Positions 5,061-5,516 of a stretch of 5,516 nucleotides of DNA are shown here, one piece after another (the stretch's first letter is position 1; each line of letters begins with the position of its first letter). The translations under genes were made by a program, and so were the position numbers. The notes under the pieces were generated by a model. The model did no database searches, was not told the origin of the DNA, and saw only the letters and a program-made list of their open reading frames with translations. The stretch is from Actinomycetes bacterium (GTDB lineage: Bacteria > Actinomycetota > Acidimicrobiia > Acidimicrobiales > RAAP-2): the NCBI GenBank assembly GCA_021795095.1, contig JAJYPU010000128.1, positions 1 through 5,516 of the forward strand. Reading direction: 5' to 3'.

Positions 5061-5516
5061 ATGCTCTGGATCATCTCGGAGGTACTGCTCTACGCGTACA
5101 CGACGGGTGCTCCCGTCACCGTCGTGCAGAGCAAAAGTGACGTGAAACCCGCAATCACCAGCGGCATGTCCGCGATGAAGCCCCGCAAGCGTCCCAAGCG
5201 CAAGGCGCGACTCGTGTCATTTCGTGAGGCCCGAGCGCTCGCCGGCGACCTCCACGTCATCCACCAATTGGTGCTGTGGCTCTTGCGCGTGGCGGGCCTT
5301 CGCATCAGCGAGGCCTACGGCCTGCTGATCTCGAACTTCATCTTCGACGGCGAGTGGGGTTACCTGCTGATTGAGGCCATGGTCGGACGCGACTTCGACA
5401 CCCGCAACGACGTAGAGAGCTGGACCGACGACGAAGCGACCGTCTTCGGCTATCCGTGCTGGGCGGTCGAGTTCGTCGAAGACGGCGGCCTAGAGCAACT
5501 CCTCTACCACGATCAC
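5061..5516 (+). pseudogene. tyrosine integrase, catalytic-domain fragment after frameshift (runs off window)
   Basis: The frame is open from upstream of the frameshift to the window end; the first ATG past the upstream stop is 5061 (another in frame is at 5013). It begins with the last core-binding helix, MLWIISEVLLYAYTTG. A basic PRKRPKRKA linker follows, then the catalytic domain: VSFREARALAGDLH and VAGLRISEAYGL, whose Arg (R81, codon 5301-5303) is the first catalytic residue. A beta-sheet region follows (FDGEWGYLLIE). The HxxR motif and the Tyr lie beyond the window. No strong ribosome site precedes 5061, so this part would be made only by reinitiation near the TGA at 5054 or after loss of one duplicated heptamer. 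The intact enzyme would integrate and excise the element at its attachment site, probably tRNA-Ile. Confidence 0.75.

Larger units (their letters stand above)
3843..5516. mobile_element. left end of a probable tRNA-Ile-integrated element (partial)
   Basis: A non-coding repeat-bearing stretch, an excisionase-like HTH gene and a tyrosine integrase, next to a tRNA, form the usual end module of an actinobacterial integrative element or prophage. The junction would have been at the 3' end of tRNA-Ile before the transposon inserted. No second copy of the tRNA 3' end is seen in the window, so the attachment site is not proven and the other end lies outside. The integrase is frameshifted, so the element may be trapped. 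Confidence 0.45.

Noticed and set aside
1..5516. CRISPR array, riboswitch, toxin-antitoxin or defence genes
   Set aside because: No regularly spaced repeats, no aptamer-like structure and no suitable small gene pairs were seen.

Overview
The window is GC-rich, uses GTG starts, and carries an acyl-CoA thioesterase, a transposase and a tyrosine recombinase that all look actinobacterial. A high-GC member of the Actinomycetota is the best guess; nothing fixes the genus.

Left part (1-746): the 3' end of a TesB-like acyl-CoA thioesterase gene lies 8 bp before an intact tRNA-Ile(GAT) with encoded CCA. This looks like ordinary chromosome.

Middle part (748-3837): an apparently intact transposable element of about 3.09 kb abuts the CCA end of the tRNA. 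Imperfect inverted repeats bound it (13 of 15 bases match, and a second motif is repeated inside each end). The flanking 5-mers are ACCAC and ACCAT, a possible target duplication with one mismatch. It carries three genes. On the minus strand, a tyrosine-recombinase-like protein without its catalytic residues is followed, with a GTGA overlap, by a 500-aa DDE transposase. A small Cys-containing DUF6788-like protein is divergent on the plus strand. A perfect 21-nt palindrome holding -10-like hexamers on both strands sits between the divergent genes and is the obvious operator candidate.

Right part (3838-5516): a 317-bp non-coding stretch holds a perfect 12-bp hairpin, three copies of TCCATAAAC and GC-rich inverted repeats. 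Then come an excisionase-like HTH gene and a tyrosine integrase overlapping it at TGATG. With the transposon removed, the hairpin would lie about 20 nt behind the tRNA, as a terminator or as part of an attachment site. The likeliest reading is an integrative element inserted at tRNA-Ile, with its junction later hit by the transposon. The integrase is frameshifted by a 7-bp tandem duplication (TACTCCC twice, 5030-5043). Deleting one copy restores a continuous recombinase frame, so the gene is recently broken or switchable. Its catalytic domain runs off the window.
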